From positions 124,001-188,000 of the forward strand of contig NZ_JAHBDQ010000066.1 of assembly GCF_019956555.1 (NCBI RefSeq): 64,000 nt of DNA, given 5' to 3'. Origin of the DNA: Pseudomonas sp. A-RE-19 (lineage in GTDB: Bacteria; Pseudomonadota; Gammaproteobacteria; Pseudomonadales; Pseudomonadaceae). The notes under the pieces are model-generated. The model did no database searches. It worked only from the letters and a program-made list of their open reading frames with translations, and had not been told where the DNA came from. Below are positions 51,710 through 60,764 of the stretch, piece after piece; position 1 is the stretch's first letter; every line of letters starts with the position of its first letter. The position numbers and the translations under genes were made by a program.

Positions 51710-52494
51710 TGAGCAACGCGCTGATTCGCCTCGAGCAGGTGGCCGTCACCTTTGCCGGGCAAAACGTGCTGGACAACATCGAGCTTAGCGTCGAGCCGGG
51801 GCAGATCGTCACCCTGATCGGCCCCAACGGTGCCGGCAAAACCACGCTGGTGCGCGCGGTGCTCGGTCTGTTGAAACCGGACAGCGGCAGCGTCTGGCGC
51901 AAGCCGAAGTTGCGCGTCGGTTACATGCCGCAAAAACTTCATGTCGATCCGACCCTGCCGCTTTCGGTATTGCGCTTCTTGCGTCTGGTCCCGGGCGTAG
52001 ACCGCGTTCGGGCCTTGGCGGCCCTCAAGGAAGTCGGTGCCGAGCAGGTGATCGACAGCCCGGTGCAAAGTATTTCCGGTGGTGAAATGCAGCGGGTGCT
52101 GCTGGCGCGGGCGTTGTTGCGCGAGCCGGAGTTGCTGGTACTCGACGAGCCGGTGCAAGGCGTCGATGTGGCCGGTCAAGCCGAGCTCTACAGCCTGATT
52201 ACCCGCCTGCGTGACCGTCATGGTTGCGGCGTATTAATGGTCTCTCACGATCTGCATCTGGTGATGAGTACCACCGACCAGGTGGTGTGCCTGAATCGCC
52301 ACGTCTGCTGTTCCGGACATCCCGAGCAGGTCAGCGGCGATCCGGCGTTTGTCGAGTTGTTCGGAAAGAACGCACAAAGCCTGGCGATTTATCACCACCA
52401 TCATGACCACGCCCACGACCTGCACGGTTCGGTGGTCAGTGCGGCGCCTTCGGCCCATACCCACGTCCATGGAGATAGCTGCAAGCATGGCTGA
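51709..52494 (+). CDS. znuC: zinc ABC transporter ATP-binding protein with His-rich tail
   Basis: ATPase of the zinc importer, 261 residues: Walker A GPNGAGKTT, signature ISGGEMQRVLLARAL, Walker B LLVLDEPVQGVD, switch His in VSHDLHLVM. The last 35 residues are rich in His (YHHHHDHAHDLHG then HTHVHGDSCKHG), a probable cytoplasmic zinc-binding tail. The start is the ATG of TGATG overlapping zur. Confidence 0.93.
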   Translation: MSNALIRLEQVAVTFAGQNVLDNIELSVEPGQIVTLIGPNGAGKTTLVRAVLGLLKPDSGSVWRKPKLRVGYMPQKLHVDPTLPLSVLRFLRLVPGVDRVRALAALKEVGAEQVIDSPVQSISGGEMQRVLLARALLREPELLVLDEPVQGVDVAGQAELYSLITRLRDRHGCGVLMVSHDLHLVMSTTDQVVCLNRHVCCSGHPEQVSGDPAFVELFGKNAQSLAIYHHHHDHAHDLHGSVVSAAPSAHTHVHGDSCKHG

Positions 52495-53275
52495 TTTTCT
52501 GCTCTTCGCCCTGCTTGCAGGTCTGGCCCTGGCGCTGGTCGCGGGCCCGTTGGGTTCGTTTGTGGTCTGGCGGCGCATGGCCTATTTCGGCGACACCCTG
52601 TCCCACGCGGCACTGTTGGGTGTGGCATTGGGTTTTCTGCTGGATATCAGCCCGACCGTGGCCGTCACCGTAGGCTGCCTGCTGCTGGCGGTGTTGCTGG
52701 TGACGTTGCAACAGCGCCAGCCACTGGCCTCCGACACGCTGTTGGGGATTCTCGCACCGAGCACGCTCTCGCTTGGCCTGGTGGTACTAAGCTTCATGCA
52801 TGAAGTGCGGATCGACCTGATGGCCTATCTGTTCGGTGACCTGTTGGCGATCAGCCCGACCGATCTGGCCTGGATCCTCGGCGGTAGCGCGGCGGTGCTG
52901 GCCTTGCTGGTCACGCTTTGGCGACCTTTGCTGGCGATCACGGTGCACGAAGAACTGGCCAAGGTGGAAGGTTTGCCAGTGGCCGCCTTGCGCCTGATCC
53001 TGATGTTGCTGATCGCGGTAGTGATCGCGGTGGCGATGAAAATTGTCGGTGTTTTGCTGATTACTTCGTTACTGATTATTCCAGCGGCTGCGGCACAACG
53101 TCACGCCCGCTCACCGGAGCAGATGGCACTGGGCGCGAGCCTGCTGGGCATGCTCGCCGTGTGTGGCGGGCTGGCGTTGTCCTGGTTCAAGGACACCCCG
53201 GCCGGCCCGTCAATTGTGGTAGCGGCCGCCGCGCTGTTTCTGCTGAGTTTTGTCCTGCCCCGTCGAGGGGTGTAG
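52487..53275 (+). CDS. znuB: zinc ABC transporter permease
   Basis: Membrane subunit of 262 residues with seven or eight hydrophobic segments of the ABC-3 permease family (GPLGSFVVWRRMAYFGDTLSHAALLGVALG near the N-terminus, quoted in part; SLLIIPAAAAQ late). It overlaps znuC by eight bases. Works with ZnuA and ZnuC. Confidence 0.93.
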   Translation: MADFLLFALLAGLALALVAGPLGSFVVWRRMAYFGDTLSHAALLGVALGFLLDISPTVAVTVGCLLLAVLLVTLQQRQPLASDTLLGILAPSTLSLGLVVLSFMHEVRIDLMAYLFGDLLAISPTDLAWILGGSAAVLALLVTLWRPLLAITVHEELAKVEGLPVAALRLILMLLIAVVIAVAMKIVGVLLITSLLIIPAAAAQRHARSPEQMALGASLLGMLAVCGGLALSWFKDTPAGPSIVVAAAALFLLSFVLPRRGV

Positions 53276-53312
53276 ACTTGCTCGTTTTTTGCGCAAATAG
53301 AGAGTCGCAGGA

Positions 53313-54029
53313 ATGAAGCCGTTCGCCTCCCGTTATCTGCTCCTTGCCGCATTTTCGCTGTTACTGGGTGCTTGTCAAAGCACCCAGCCGGTGGCCACCG
53401 AGGCCCCTGATGCGCGGGCTGCAGCCATTGCACAATTGGAACAAAGCCTGGCCAGTAGTGAGCTGGCCACCGCCGAGGACCAATTGGCTGCCTTGCAGGC
53501 CGAGTCGCCCAACGATCAATCCCTCGAGCAATATCAGCGGCAATTGGCCGAAGCTTATTTGCTGCGTAGCCAGATCGTTTTGCAAAAAGGGGATGTGAAT
53601 GCTGCAGCCACTGCCCTCAGCCGTGCCCGGGTATTGATGCCCAAGGCCCCGGCGCTGACCGGTGGCGTTAATAACGCCATCGTTCATGCGCGCAAGGCTG
53701 AGCTGGATAAAGCCGAAGCGGCTCTGAAGGCCGCCGAAGCCAAGCCGCCAGCGAAAGTGATCGATCCGACGGCTGAAAGCACCACGGTTGCGTTGAACCT
53801 CACCGATATGAGCAAGCTTCGGCGTCAACTGGATGCCATCGCCGCCGATGTGGTGAATTATCAGTGCGACGTGAGCATTCAGGCGCCACGCACCCAGGAT
53901 TATCCGTGGCTGGCCACGTTACTGGCCAAACGGGTGAAGAAACTGGATTCAGAGTTTGATCTGAAGCTGGAGAAACAGATTCTGCGCAACGTGCCGGCGC
54001 AGATGGTTTTGAGTCCGCGCAAGCCTTAA
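53313..54029 (+). CDS. hypothetical lipoprotein with TPR-like helices
   Basis: Protein of 238 residues with a lipoprotein signal ending LLLGACQST (Cys at about 20). The middle is Ala-rich and helical with repeat-like segments (AAIAQLEQSLASSELATAEDQ, quoted in part), resembling tetratricopeptide repeats. The role is unknown. An equivalent lipoprotein follows znuB in P. aeruginosa, which supports a conserved link to the zinc locus or envelope. Confidence 0.75.
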   Translation: MKPFASRYLLLAAFSLLLGACQSTQPVATEAPDARAAAIAQLEQSLASSELATAEDQLAALQAESPNDQSLEQYQRQLAEAYLLRSQIVLQKGDVNAAATALSRARVLMPKAPALTGGVNNAIVHARKAELDKAEAALKAAEAKPPAKVIDPTAESTTVALNLTDMSKLRRQLDAIAADVVNYQCDVSIQAPRTQDYPWLATLLAKRVKKLDSEFDLKLEKQILRNVPAQMVLSPRKP

Positions 54030-54033
54030 AAAG

Positions 54034-54126
54034 CTTCGCGGGCAAGCCTCGCTCCTACAGGTTTGGGTGTCGTTCACGTAATCAACGAACGACGCTGAAC
54101 CTGTAGGAGCGAGGCTTGCCCGCGAA
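54034..54126. repeat. REPIN, reverse geometry
   Basis: Begins TTCGCGGGCAAGCCTCGCTC and ends in GAGCGAGGCTTGCCCGCGAA. The spacer TTTGGGTGTCGTTCACG resembles that at 50133. It lies between two convergent genes. Confidence 0.85.
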
Positions 54127-54151
54127 GGCGACCTTCCTGACGATAAATATC

Positions 54152-56290
54152 TTAAGCCGGAACCGCCTTGGCCTTAGGCTCCCTCTCCCACACTCGATGC
54201 TGACCGATCGCGGCAAAAAACGCGTTGAACAGCTTGGCATCGTTACCCACGATCAACCCCTCATCCACTTCCAGTTTCAATACATCCAACAGCTGCCTGG
54301 CCTCGCTATGCAGCGCAATCGCTTTCAAGTGCTTATAGGCTTCCAGCAGGTAATGCAGCGCCACGCCGTCAGTGCTCAGCGCCTTGATCGACGCCGCGCC
54401 ACCCGGCACGAACACGGCGTCGAACGCCACGGACGGTAAACCCTCCATCGACGCATCCACCGCCAGCATCTTGCCCTCTGTGGTTGTCACGGGGGCTGAG
54501 GTCGGGCCGAGCAGTTTGGCGTGCGCGCCTTCGGCCATCAGTGCTCTCTGCATGGCATCAATCGTGGCGCCATCCACCCCGTTGGCCGCCAAAATGGCCA
54601 CTTTTCGGGTTTTGATGTCCCCCGACAGCAGGTTGGCCTGGCTCAGGGCGAGGGAGTGGTCCAGTGACGTTTTACGCACCTCGACCGTTCCGGATGTCGG
54701 CACCGGCAAGCCCAGGTTCTGCGCCACGCGTTTGGCCAGTTCCAGATCGATATTGGCCAGAATCTCATTGACCTGACGTGCACGAATAAACTCGCGCTCG
54801 ACCTTGCCCAGCTCGAAGCTGTAGGCCGCGATGATGTGTTCCTGCTCGTGCTTGCTCATGCTGTGGAAGAACAGCCGCGCCTGAGAGAAGTGGTCGCTGA
54901 ACGACTCGCTGCGTTGGCGAATCTTCGCGGCGTCGATGCGCTCCGGATAAGTCTCGAAACCACCGTCCTGTGCTGTTGGTGGGGTTTCTTTCGGCCAGCC
55001 GCTGTCAATGGAGTTCGGCTCGTAGGAGGCGCGTCCCTTATCGAGGGTGGTGCGGTGCTGCGCATCCCGTTGACCGTTGTGGAACGGTGCCACCGGGCGG
55101 TTGATCGGAATCTCGTGAAAGTTCGGCCCACCCAGTCGGCTGATCTGCGTATCGGTGTAGGAAAACAGTCGACCTTGCAGCAAAGGGTCATTGGAGAAGT
55201 CGATCCCCGGCACGATATGTCCAGGGCAGAAGGCAACCTGCTCGGTTTCAGCGAAGAAGTTGTCCGGGTTGCGGTTGAGTACCATTTTGCCCAGCGGGGT
55301 GACCGGTACGATTTCCTCGGGAATCATCTTGGTCGGATCGAGGAGATCGAAATCGAAGGCATGTTCGTTTTCTTCTTCGATGATCTGTACGCCCAATTCC
55401 CATTCCGGGTAGTCCCCCGTCTCGATGGACTCCCAGAGATCACGACGGTGGAAGTCGGAGTCTTTACCGGCGAGTTTCTGCGCCTCATCCCACACCAGCG
55501 AACACGTGCCGGCGGCGGGGCTCCAGTGGAATTTGACGAAGCGCGATTTACCTTCGGCATTGATCATGCGAAACGTGTGCACGCCAAAGCCCTGCATGGT
55601 GCGCAGGCTTTTGGGAATCGCTCGGTCGGACATGGTCCACATCACCATGTGCGCGGATTCCGGCACCAAAGAGACGAAATCCCAGAAGGTATCGTGGGCC
55701 GAACCGCCGGTAGGAATCTCGTTGTGGGGCTCGGGTTTGACCGCGTGCACGAAGTCAGGAAACTTGATCGCATCCTGAATGAAGAACACCGGCATATTGT
55801 TGCCCACCAGGTCGAAGTTGCCTTCGTCGGTAAAAAACTTCACCGCGAAACCTCGTACGTCCCGCACGGTATCGCCTGATCCGCGCGGGCCTTGCACCGT
55901 GGAGAAGCGCACAAAAACAGGAGTCTTTTGACTGGGGTCTTGCAGGAATCCGGCCTTGGTCAGCACGGCATGGTTTTCGTAGGCCTGGAAGTAACCGTGG
56001 GCGCCAGTGCCTCGAGCATGGACGATGCGCTCGGGAATGCGTTCATGGTCAAAATGCGTGATTTTTTCACGCATGATGAAGTCTTCCAGCAACGACGGCC
56101 CGCGGGCGCCGGCCTTCAACGTGTTCTGATTGTCCGCGACTTTCACGCCCTGGTTAGTGCGCAGGGCCTGTTCGGTGGCATCGGAGCGAAATTTCTCCAG
56201 GCTGTCGAGCTTGGCGTTGGTGTTACCACGATCCAGGGTATCGGTCCCCGCCAGTTGGCTCTTGGATGCGGCAGGCTTTTTAGTACTCAT
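54152..56290 (-). CDS. katE: large-subunit catalase HPII
   Basis: Monofunctional catalase of 712 residues, the large-subunit clade. Catalytic His91 is in HARGTGAHGY, the Asn in GNNMPVFFIQDA and the proximal Tyr in RLFSYTDTQISRLG. The final 180 residues form the flavodoxin-like DJ-1/PfpI domain of HPII enzymes. Start ATG at 56290 follows GAGGAGTACGTCTG. It sits between the zinc locus and metNIQ, which are neighbours in P. aeruginosa, so it is probably an insertion here. RpoS control is usual for the family but not visible. Confidence 0.95.
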   Translation of the reverse strand: MSTKKPAASKSQLAGTDTLDRGNTNAKLDSLEKFRSDATEQALRTNQGVKVADNQNTLKAGARGPSLLEDFIMREKITHFDHERIPERIVHARGTGAHGYFQAYENHAVLTKAGFLQDPSQKTPVFVRFSTVQGPRGSGDTVRDVRGFAVKFFTDEGNFDLVGNNMPVFFIQDAIKFPDFVHAVKPEPHNEIPTGGSAHDTFWDFVSLVPESAHMVMWTMSDRAIPKSLRTMQGFGVHTFRMINAEGKSRFVKFHWSPAAGTCSLVWDEAQKLAGKDSDFHRRDLWESIETGDYPEWELGVQIIEEENEHAFDFDLLDPTKMIPEEIVPVTPLGKMVLNRNPDNFFAETEQVAFCPGHIVPGIDFSNDPLLQGRLFSYTDTQISRLGGPNFHEIPINRPVAPFHNGQRDAQHRTTLDKGRASYEPNSIDSGWPKETPPTAQDGGFETYPERIDAAKIRQRSESFSDHFSQARLFFHSMSKHEQEHIIAAYSFELGKVEREFIRARQVNEILANIDLELAKRVAQNLGLPVPTSGTVEVRKTSLDHSLALSQANLLSGDIKTRKVAILAANGVDGATIDAMQRALMAEGAHAKLLGPTSAPVTTTEGKMLAVDASMEGLPSVAFDAVFVPGGAASIKALSTDGVALHYLLEAYKHLKAIALHSEARQLLDVLKLEVDEGLIVGNDAKLFNAFFAAIGQHRVWEREPKAKAVPA

Positions 56291-56551
56291 CAGACGTACT
56301 CCTCGTTGCGATTCCCGTCGTAGCCAGGACTCATGAGCAATCACCCAGGCACGGCCCCGGGCATTTGCGAGTTGCCTAATGAGTGACTGACGGAGTTTTG
56401 CGCCGTTCCTTTTTTTTGACCTTTGATCGCGTTATTGCCAAATGACAGGTTGAATACGAAATAAATGCTAAGAACCTCTATACGGACAGGCTAAAATGCG
56501 CGCCCGGCTAACCGCTGATCCTTTTCTAACGCGCCCCACAAGGTTCGCTAC

Positions 56552-57559
56552 GTGATCGAGTTTCAAAACGTCCACAAAACTTACCGCGTCGCCGGTAAGG
56601 ATATTCCCGCCCTGCATCCGACCAGTCTGACGATTGAGAACGGTCAGGTCTTTGGCCTGATCGGCCATTCCGGTGCGGGAAAAAGTACTCTGCTGCGTCT
56701 GATCAATCGCCTGGAAAACGCCAGTGGCGGCAAGATCATCGTCGATGGCGAAGAAGTCACGGCGCTGGATACCAATAGCCTGCGGCGTTTCCGTCAGCAG
56801 GTCGGGATGATTTTCCAGCACTTCAACCTGCTGGCGTCCAAGACCGTGGCCGACAATGTCGCGCTGCCGCTGACCCTCGCCGGTGAATTGTCGCGCAGCG
56901 AGATCGACCGGCGTGTGGCGGAGTTGCTGGCGCGGGTCGGCTTGTCTGACCATGCGAAAAAGTACCCGGCGCAACTGTCCGGCGGTCAGAAGCAGCGCGT
57001 CGGCATCGCCCGCGCCCTGGCGACCAAGCCGAAAATCCTGCTGTGCGATGAAGCGACCAGCGCCCTGGACCCGCAAACCACGGCGTCGGTCCTGCAATTG
57101 CTGGCCGAGATTAACCGAGAGCTGAAGCTGACCATCGTCCTGATTACCCACGAGATGGACGTGATCCGTCGGGTCTGCGATCAGGTGGCGGTGATGGATG
57201 CCGGCAAAATCGTCGAGCAAGGTTCGGTGGCCGAGGTGTTCCTGCATCCCAAGCACCCGACCACCAAGCGCTTCGTGCAGGAAGACGAGCAAATCGACGA
57301 AAGCGAACAGCGCGACGACTTCGCTCATGTACCGGGGCGCATCGTGCGTCTGACCTTCCAGGGCGAAGCGACCTACGCGCCGTTGCTGGGGACCGTCGCT
57401 CGGGAAACGGGGGTGGACTACAGCATTCTGGCCGGTCGTATCGATCGCATCAAAGACGTCCCTTACGGGCAATTGACCCTGGCCGTCACCGGTGGCGACA
57501 TGGAAGCGGCGTTTGCTCACTTCACCGCAGCTGACGTCCACATGGAGGTGCTGCGCTGA
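56552..57559 (+). CDS. metN: methionine ABC transporter ATP-binding protein
   Basis: ATPase of the D/L-methionine importer, 335 residues. Walker A GHSGAGKST, signature LSGGQKQRVGIARALA, Walker B ILLCDEATSALDP. The C-terminal NIL domain (about 270-335, TYAPLLGTVARETG) senses methionine and inhibits transport. Starts with GTG. Its stop overlaps the metI ATG by one base region (57559). Confidence 0.95.
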   Translation: MIEFQNVHKTYRVAGKDIPALHPTSLTIENGQVFGLIGHSGAGKSTLLRLINRLENASGGKIIVDGEEVTALDTNSLRRFRQQVGMIFQHFNLLASKTVADNVALPLTLAGELSRSEIDRRVAELLARVGLSDHAKKYPAQLSGGQKQRVGIARALATKPKILLCDEATSALDPQTTASVLQLLAEINRELKLTIVLITHEMDVIRRVCDQVAVMDAGKIVEQGSVAEVFLHPKHPTTKRFVQEDEQIDESEQRDDFAHVPGRIVRLTFQGEATYAPLLGTVARETGVDYSILAGRIDRIKDVPYGQLTLAVTGGDMEAAFAHFTAADVHMEVLR

Positions 57560-58233
57560 TGGAAGTCCTGATGAGTTTCTTTTCCAATATCGACTGGTAC
57601 GAAATCTGGCTGGCCACCGGCGATACCCTGCTGATGCTCGGCGGTTCGCTGTTGTTCACCGTGCTGCTGGGCCTGCCGCTGGGTGTGTTGTTGTTCCTGT
57701 GCAGCCCGCGTCAGTTGCTGGAAGCCAAAGGCGTCTACGCAATGCTGTCGCTGGTGGTGAACATTCTGCGTTCGCTGCCATTCATCATTTTGCTGATCGT
57801 GATGATTCCGTTCACCGTGTTGATCACTGGCACCTCCCTGGGTGTCGCCGGTGCAATTCCCCCGTTGGTAGTGGGCGCGACGCCGTTCTTCGCACGACTG
57901 GTGGAAACCGCCCTGCGTGAAGTGGATCGCGGCATCATCGAGGCGACTCAGGCCATGGGCGCGACGACACGTCAGATCATCATCAACGCCTTGCTGCCGG
58001 AAGCCCGCCCGGGCATCTTCGCGGCGATTACGGTGACAGCGATTACACTGGTGTCCTACACGGCGATGGCCGGTGTGGTCGGCGCCGGCGGCTTGGGTGA
58101 CCTGGCGATCCGTTTTGGTTACCAGCGTTTCCAGACCGACGTGATGGTGGTCACCGTGGTGTTGCTGCTGGTGCTGGTTCAAGTGTTGCAAACCGTTGGC
58201 GACAAGCTGGTCGTACACTTCTCACGCAAATAA
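57559..58233 (+). CDS. metI: methionine ABC transporter permease
   Basis: Membrane subunit of 224 residues with five or six hydrophobic segments and the EAA loop TQAMGATTRQIIINALLPEA for docking MetN. An internal ATG at codon 4 (MSFFSNIDWYE) is a possible alternative start. Confidence 0.94.
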   Translation: MEVLMSFFSNIDWYEIWLATGDTLLMLGGSLLFTVLLGLPLGVLLFLCSPRQLLEAKGVYAMLSLVVNILRSLPFIILLIVMIPFTVLITGTSLGVAGAIPPLVVGATPFFARLVETALREVDRGIIEATQAMGATTRQIIINALLPEARPGIFAAITVTAITLVSYTAMAGVVGAGGLGDLAIRFGYQRFQTDVMVVTVVLLLVLVQVLQTVGDKLVVHFSRK

Positions 58234-58310
58234 ACAGTTCACGTAACCAAGACATGAGCCGGCCATTCGCTGGCAGGCGCCAAACGGGCGCCTCACAAGG
58301 AGTTAGCTGA

Positions 58311-59084
58311 ATGAAAAAACTACTCGTCGCGTTCGCTGCCGTTGCAGCGTTTTCCGCACACGCTGCCGACACCCTGACGGTTGCGGCCACCCCGGTGCCG
58401 CACGCGGAAATCCTCGAGTTCGTTAAACCGGCCCTGGCCAAAGAAGGCGTGGATCTGAAGGTCAAGGTCTTCACCGACTACATCCAGCCGAACGTGCAGG
58501 TAGCGGAGAAGCGTCTGGACGCCAACTTCTTCCAGCACCAGCCGTACCTGGATGAGTTCAACAAGGCCAAGGGCACTAACCTTGTCAGCGTTGCCGGTGT
58601 GCACCTTGAGCCGCTGGGCGCTTACTCCAGCAAGTACAAAGCGCTGACCGAGCTGCCGGGCGGCGCCAACGTGGTGATCCCGAATGACGCCACCAACGGC
58701 GGTCGTGCGCTGTTGCTGCTGGCGAAGGCTGGCCTGATCAAGTTGAAGGATTCGAACAACATCCTGTCGACCGTGAAGGACATCACCGAGAACCCCAAGG
58801 ACCTGAAATTCCGTGAACTGGAAGCCGCGACCATCCCGCGCGTGCTGACTCAGGTCGACCTGGCGCTGATCAACACCAACTACGCGCTGGAAGCCAAGCT
58901 TGATCCGTCCAAGGACGCGCTGGTCATTGAAGGCAACGACTCGCCGTACGTGAACATCCTCGTGGCCCGTCCGGACGACAAGGACAGCGCGGCGATGCAG
59001 AAACTGGTTGCTGCCCTGCACAGCCCGGAAGTGAAAGCCTTCATCCTCGAGAAGTACAAAGGCGCGGTATTGCCGGCGTTCTGA
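58311..59084 (+). CDS. metQ: methionine-binding protein, soluble type
   Basis: Periplasmic methionine binder of 257 residues of the NlpA/MetQ family. The signal peptide MKKLLVAFAAVAAFSAHAAD ends in an AxA site with no lipobox Cys, so unlike E. coli MetQ it should be free in the periplasm. Family blocks include PVPHAEILEF, DANFFQHQPYLDEFN and PNDATNGGRALLLLAKAGLI. Ends the metNIQ operon, before a bidirectional terminator. Confidence 0.93.
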   Translation: MKKLLVAFAAVAAFSAHAADTLTVAATPVPHAEILEFVKPALAKEGVDLKVKVFTDYIQPNVQVAEKRLDANFFQHQPYLDEFNKAKGTNLVSVAGVHLEPLGAYSSKYKALTELPGGANVVIPNDATNGGRALLLLAKAGLIKLKDSNNILSTVKDITENPKDLKFRELEAATIPRVLTQVDLALINTNYALEAKLDPSKDALVIEGNDSPYVNILVARPDDKDSAAMQKLVAALHSPEVKAFILEKYKGAVLPAF

Positions 59085-59092
59085 TCTGACGC

Positions 59093-59134
59093 AAAAAAAA
59101 ACGGGGACGCATTGATTGCGTCCCCGTTTTTTTA
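59093..59134. terminator. bidirectional terminator after metQ
   Basis: ACGGGGACGC (59101-59110) and GCGTCCCCGT (59118-59127) form a 10-bp stem with a run of As before and seven Ts after, suited to stop metQ and the convergent SCO transcript. Confidence 0.85.
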
Positions 59135-59151
59135 TGCCTGAAATACCTACC

Positions 59152-59220
59152 CTGTAGGAGCCAGGCTTGCCGGCGAAGGCGCCCGCAAGATCGCCTTCGC
59201 CGGCAAGCCTGGCTCCTACA
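59152..59220. repeat. REPIN, variant class
   Basis: TGTAGGAGCCAGGCTTGCCG and its inverse CGGCAAGCCTGGCTCCTACA, with a short 20-base spacer. A one-base compensating change (GAGCC for GAGCG) is kept in both arms, so pairing is preserved. Confidence 0.8.
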
Positions 59221-59232
59221 GTTCTGTGTCGG

Positions 59233-59868
59233 TTATTCGCGCTTGAGCATCACCGGCAACTGCGCCACCAGTTTCTGGTTGTTCAACGGTGCGCGAATAA
59301 ACCCACGCTGCGCCCCGTCCGGCCCGATCACCGCCAGATTACCGCTGTGATCGACGGTGTAATTTGGCTTGCTGGTGTCCGCCGGAATGAACGGAATACT
59401 CACCGCATTCGCCAGTTTCTGAATGTCTTCCACCGATGACGCGGTCAGCCCGATGAACTGCGGATCGAAGTAGCCCAGGTACTGCTTGAGTTGCTTGGGC
59501 GTGTCGCGATTCGGGTCGACGCTGACCAGCACGATCTGCAACTTGTCCACCGCGTCTGCCGGCAGTTCGCTCTTGATCTGCCGCAGCTGGGCGAGGGTGG
59601 TCGGGCAAATATCCGGGCAGAAGGTGTAGCCGAAGAACAGCAGACTCCACTTGCCTTTCAGCTCGTTGATCACTACCGGCTTGCCGTCCTGATCGGTCAT
59701 CGTCACGTCCGGCAGGTTACGGCTTTGGGGCAACAGAATGATCCCCGCATCGATCAGCGCCGTCGGGTCGCCCTGGTTTTTTCCGCTCAGTACTTTATTG
59801 ATGGTCAGGCCCAGAATCAGCGCGATCAGGGCGACGAGAATGAAGACGGTTTTCTGAGTTCGAGTCAT
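59233..59868 (-). CDS. SCO1/SenC family copper chaperone
   Basis: Delivers copper to cytochrome c oxidase. The 211 residues have an N-terminal helix (about 8-25) anchoring a periplasmic thioredoxin fold with the copper ligands CPDIC (Cys84, Cys88) and His174 (TVDHSGNLAV). The ATG at 59868 overlaps the cyoE stop by four bases; the frame is open upstream but that part lies inside cyoE. Confidence 0.92.
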   Translation of the reverse strand: MTRTQKTVFILVALIALILGLTINKVLSGKNQGDPTALIDAGIILLPQSRNLPDVTMTDQDGKPVVINELKGKWSLLFFGYTFCPDICPTTLAQLRQIKSELPADAVDKLQIVLVSVDPNRDTPKQLKQYLGYFDPQFIGLTASSVEDIQKLANAVSIPFIPADTSKPNYTVDHSGNLAVIGPDGAQRGFIRAPLNNQKLVAQLPVMLKRE

Positions 59869-60764
59869 AGGTTCAACAGTAAGTAGTGGTCTACGAGCAG
59901 CGCGATAAACAGCAGGAACAAGTAGTAAATAGAGTACTTGAACGTGTTGATCGCCGCGTGCGGCCGAGTGCCACGGTACAGCACCACGGCCCATTGCAGA
60001 AACCTCGCGCCCAGAGCGAGGGCGCAAATAAGGTAGAGCACGCCGCTCATGTGGATCACATAAGGCATCAGGCTGACGGCCAGCAGCGCAAAGGTATAAA
60101 GCAGGATGTGGACTTTGGTGTAGTGCTCGCCATGGGTCACCGGCAGCATCGGAATGTCAGCCTTGGCGTATTCCTCCTTGCGATGAATTGCCAGCGCCCA
60201 GAAGTGCGGCGGGGTCCAGGCGAAGATGATCAGCACCAGCAGCAACGGTTCGGCGCTGACATGACCGGTGGCGGCGGTCCAGCCGAGCAGCGGTGGGGCC
60301 GCACCGGCGAGGCCGCCGATGACGATGTTCTGCGGCGTCGCGCGTTTCAGAAAACCGGTGTAGACCACGGCATAACCGAGCAAGGAGGCGAGGGTCAGCC
60401 ACGCTGTCAGCGGATTGGTGAAGATCAGCAGCAAGACCTGGCCGAGCATCGCCAGTACCAGGGCGAAGGTCAGTGCAGCGGTCGGTGACACCCGACCTTC
60501 GGCCAGAGGTCGTTTGTGAGTTCGGGCCATGACCGCGTCGATGCGCCGGTCCACCACATGGTTGACCGCCGCCGCACCGCCAGCGCACAAGGCGATCCCC
60601 AGATTGCCGAACACCAGCACCGTCCACGGCACCCCGGCGCGGGTCGCGAGGAACATGCCGACCAGCGAGGTGATGAGCATCAGCACCACCACTTTCGGCT
60701 TGGTCAGCTCCAGGTAATCGCGCCAGATTGCCTGACTGTGACGTTCGCCGATCAGGGTCGCCAT
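59865..60764 (-). CDS. cyoE: protoheme IX farnesyltransferase (heme O synthase)
   Basis: Inner-membrane UbiA-type prenyltransferase of 299 residues with about nine helices that adds a farnesyl group to heme b to make heme O. The prenyl-diphosphate motif reads NHVVDRRIDAVMARTHKRPL. Overlaps the ctaA gene by 13 bases and the SCO gene by four, so ctaA-cyoE-SCO are translationally coupled. Confidence 0.95.
   Translation of the reverse strand: MATLIGERHSQAIWRDYLELTKPKVVVLMLITSLVGMFLATRAGVPWTVLVFGNLGIALCAGGAAAVNHVVDRRIDAVMARTHKRPLAEGRVSPTAALTFALVLAMLGQVLLLIFTNPLTAWLTLASLLGYAVVYTGFLKRATPQNIVIGGLAGAAPPLLGWTAATGHVSAEPLLLVLIIFAWTPPHFWALAIHRKEEYAKADIPMLPVTHGEHYTKVHILLYTFALLAVSLMPYVIHMSGVLYLICALALGARFLQWAVVLYRGTRPHAAINTFKYSIYYLFLLFIALLVDHYLLLNL

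Noticed and set aside
2138..59220. CRISPR array suggested by repeated ~25-bp elements
   Set aside because: Repeats are inverted pairs scattered in intergenic regions, not direct repeats with regular spacers, and no cas genes are present.
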